A DNA stretch of 12,841 nucleotides from DATDUP01 sp035290345 (GTDB lineage: Bacteria; Patescibacteriota; Patescibacteriia; Magasanikbacterales; UBA922), in the NCBI GenBank assembly GCA_035290345.1, contig DATDUP010000020.1, forward strand, positions 1 through 12,841, read 5' to 3'. The notes below the pieces were generated by a model. The model worked only from the letters and a program-made list of their open reading frames with translations. It searched no databases and had not been told where the DNA came from. Within the stretch, counting starts at the first letter, position 1. Each line of letters starts with the position of its first letter. Positions 12,063-12,841 of this stretch are shown piece after piece. Made by a program: the position numbers and the translations under genes.

Positions 12063-12841
12063 AGATATTGACAAAGCCGCGGGGACGGAAACTGTTTTTT
12101 ACTTTCCAACCTTGGGACAAAAGTATTTGGTGGGTCCAGTCATAAGTGTCAGTGTATTGGATGTAGAAAAGTTTGTCCGCTTCATTTGTGTGTTCGGTCA
12201 GCCATTTTTCTAAAAACTTTTTGTCCGATACTTGTTTATTCCAGTTGAAACGTACGACCCGTTCCTCAAAAGTCAGATTGTCCTGGTAGGGGTAGACACC
12301 CAATAACGGCCGACGGCCATGATAGTAGCGGGAAAGAGGAAGAGTTTCGTTGAAGGGAATGACGAAAGTCAAGCTGGTGTCAGTTTCATTTTTTTCAATA
12401 TAGTTCACCGCGTCTTTCCAGGAAAAGACCGCGCGGTTAGCCACCGTGAGGCCGGAAGGGAAAAGGATGAGGAAAAGAAAGAAAATGAGCAGGATGAATC
12501 CGGTTCGATTTAGTTTTAACAAAGAAATGGCATAGCCAATCAACAGGTAGATGGCGAGAGAGGAGGTGATGTAATATTTGGCGGTGAGTACCCCACAAAG
12601 CGATCCGGCAAAAACAAGCAGACCAGCCCAAAGAGCCATGGCGATCAGCCAAGGAATATTTTTTTCTGGTATTTGTTTGTTTTTAGCCTGGATGAACAGA
12701 AAGCCAAAAGCACTCAGGATCCCCAAACTGACGAAGGTAAAGACCAGGGGGTAATAATTGGTAAAAAACAGGGCAGTAAAAATACTCAACCAGTTGGCGT
12801 TGTTGTAATTAGAGGCGTCAAAGTACCAGGCAGTCAAACTG
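12031..12841 (-). CDS. C-terminal part of polytopic membrane protein, GT-C glycosyltransferase-like
   Basis: The frame ends with TAG at 12031-12033 and is open through the window edge, so the N-terminal part is missing. About 269 residues are visible. Four hydrophobic spans are seen (about 18-50, 62-82, 86-108 and 112-131 from the edge), followed by a soluble C-terminal domain of about 130 residues (WKDAVNYIEKNETDTSLTFV to the end at FVRADK). The pattern TAKYYITSSLAIYLLIGY resembles the late membrane helices of GT-C enzymes such as the ArnT/PMT (GT39) group, which transfer sugars from polyprenyl-phosphate donors outside the membrane. The catalytic acidic residues of that group are N-terminal and so not visible. 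The assignment is by topology and general resemblance only. The gene overlaps prmC. Confidence 0.6.
   Translation of the reverse strand, partial: SLTAWYFDASNYNNANWLSIFTALFFTNYYPLVFTFVSLGILSAFGFLFIQAKNKQIPEKNIPWLIAMALWAGLLVFAGSLCGVLTAKYYITSSLAIYLLIGYAISLLKLNRTGFILLIFFLFLILFPSGLTVANRAVFSWKDAVNYIEKNETDTSLTFVIPFNETLPLSRYYHGRRPLLGVYPYQDNLTFEERVVRFNWNKQVSDKKFLEKWLTEHTNEADKLFYIQYTDTYDWTHQILLSQGWKVKNSFRPRGFVNIYVFEFVRADK

Overview
The window reads as a compact piece of a bacterial chromosome, most likely from a Candidatus Patescibacteria (CPR) lineage of the Parcubacteria type. This is an inference from gene content and style: tightly packed or overlapping core genes, very short mRNA leaders, small membrane and zinc-ribbon proteins of unknown function beside housekeeping genes, a DUF3048 protein, and rplK followed by a terminator instead of rplA. 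TGA is used as an ordinary stop by several genes, so the standard bacterial code applies. No tRNA, rRNA, CRISPR array, transposase or integrase was seen.

Layout. 1-1510 (minus): a D-2-hydroxyacid (probably D-lactate) dehydrogenase with its own extended -10 promoter, followed after 8 bases by a lipoprotein that combines a DUF333 and a Kazal-like domain and is cut by the window edge. 1558-2056 (plus): a free-standing cassette for an unrecognised 117-residue protein with its own promoter, hairpin leader, strong ribosome binding site and terminator. 2066-3399 (minus): the secE-nusG-rplK transcription/translation/secretion operon, ending at a bidirectional terminator. 3428-6070 (minus): gyrB plus a small charged protein of unknown function. 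6080-8162 (plus, divergent from gyrB): a single-pass membrane protein of unknown function whose stop overlaps the start of an FtsW/RodA-type peptidoglycan polymerase. 8159-9262 (plus): a zinc-ribbon protein overlapping the gene for ribosomal protein bL25. 9267-10358 (plus): a DUF3048 membrane-anchored protein that appears to be made from a leaderless mRNA. 10373-11166 (minus): a second free-standing cassette, for an unrecognised 190-residue protein. 11190-12841 (minus): prmC (release-factor glutamine methyltransferase), preceded by the end of a polytopic membrane protein that looks like a GT-C glycosyltransferase.

Most promoters here have a TGn extended -10 element, and many lie inside the naive upstream extension of the reading frame, so the starts given are usually the first ATG after the promoter. 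The two cassettes stand out from the housekeeping background. Their codons are richer in G and C, each is monocistronic, each has a leader with two small hairpins and a strong Shine-Dalgarno sequence, and each is followed by a two-tier hairpin. Neither protein resembles a family I recognise. They are the best candidates for something undescribed. The RodA partner-like membrane protein is the next best.
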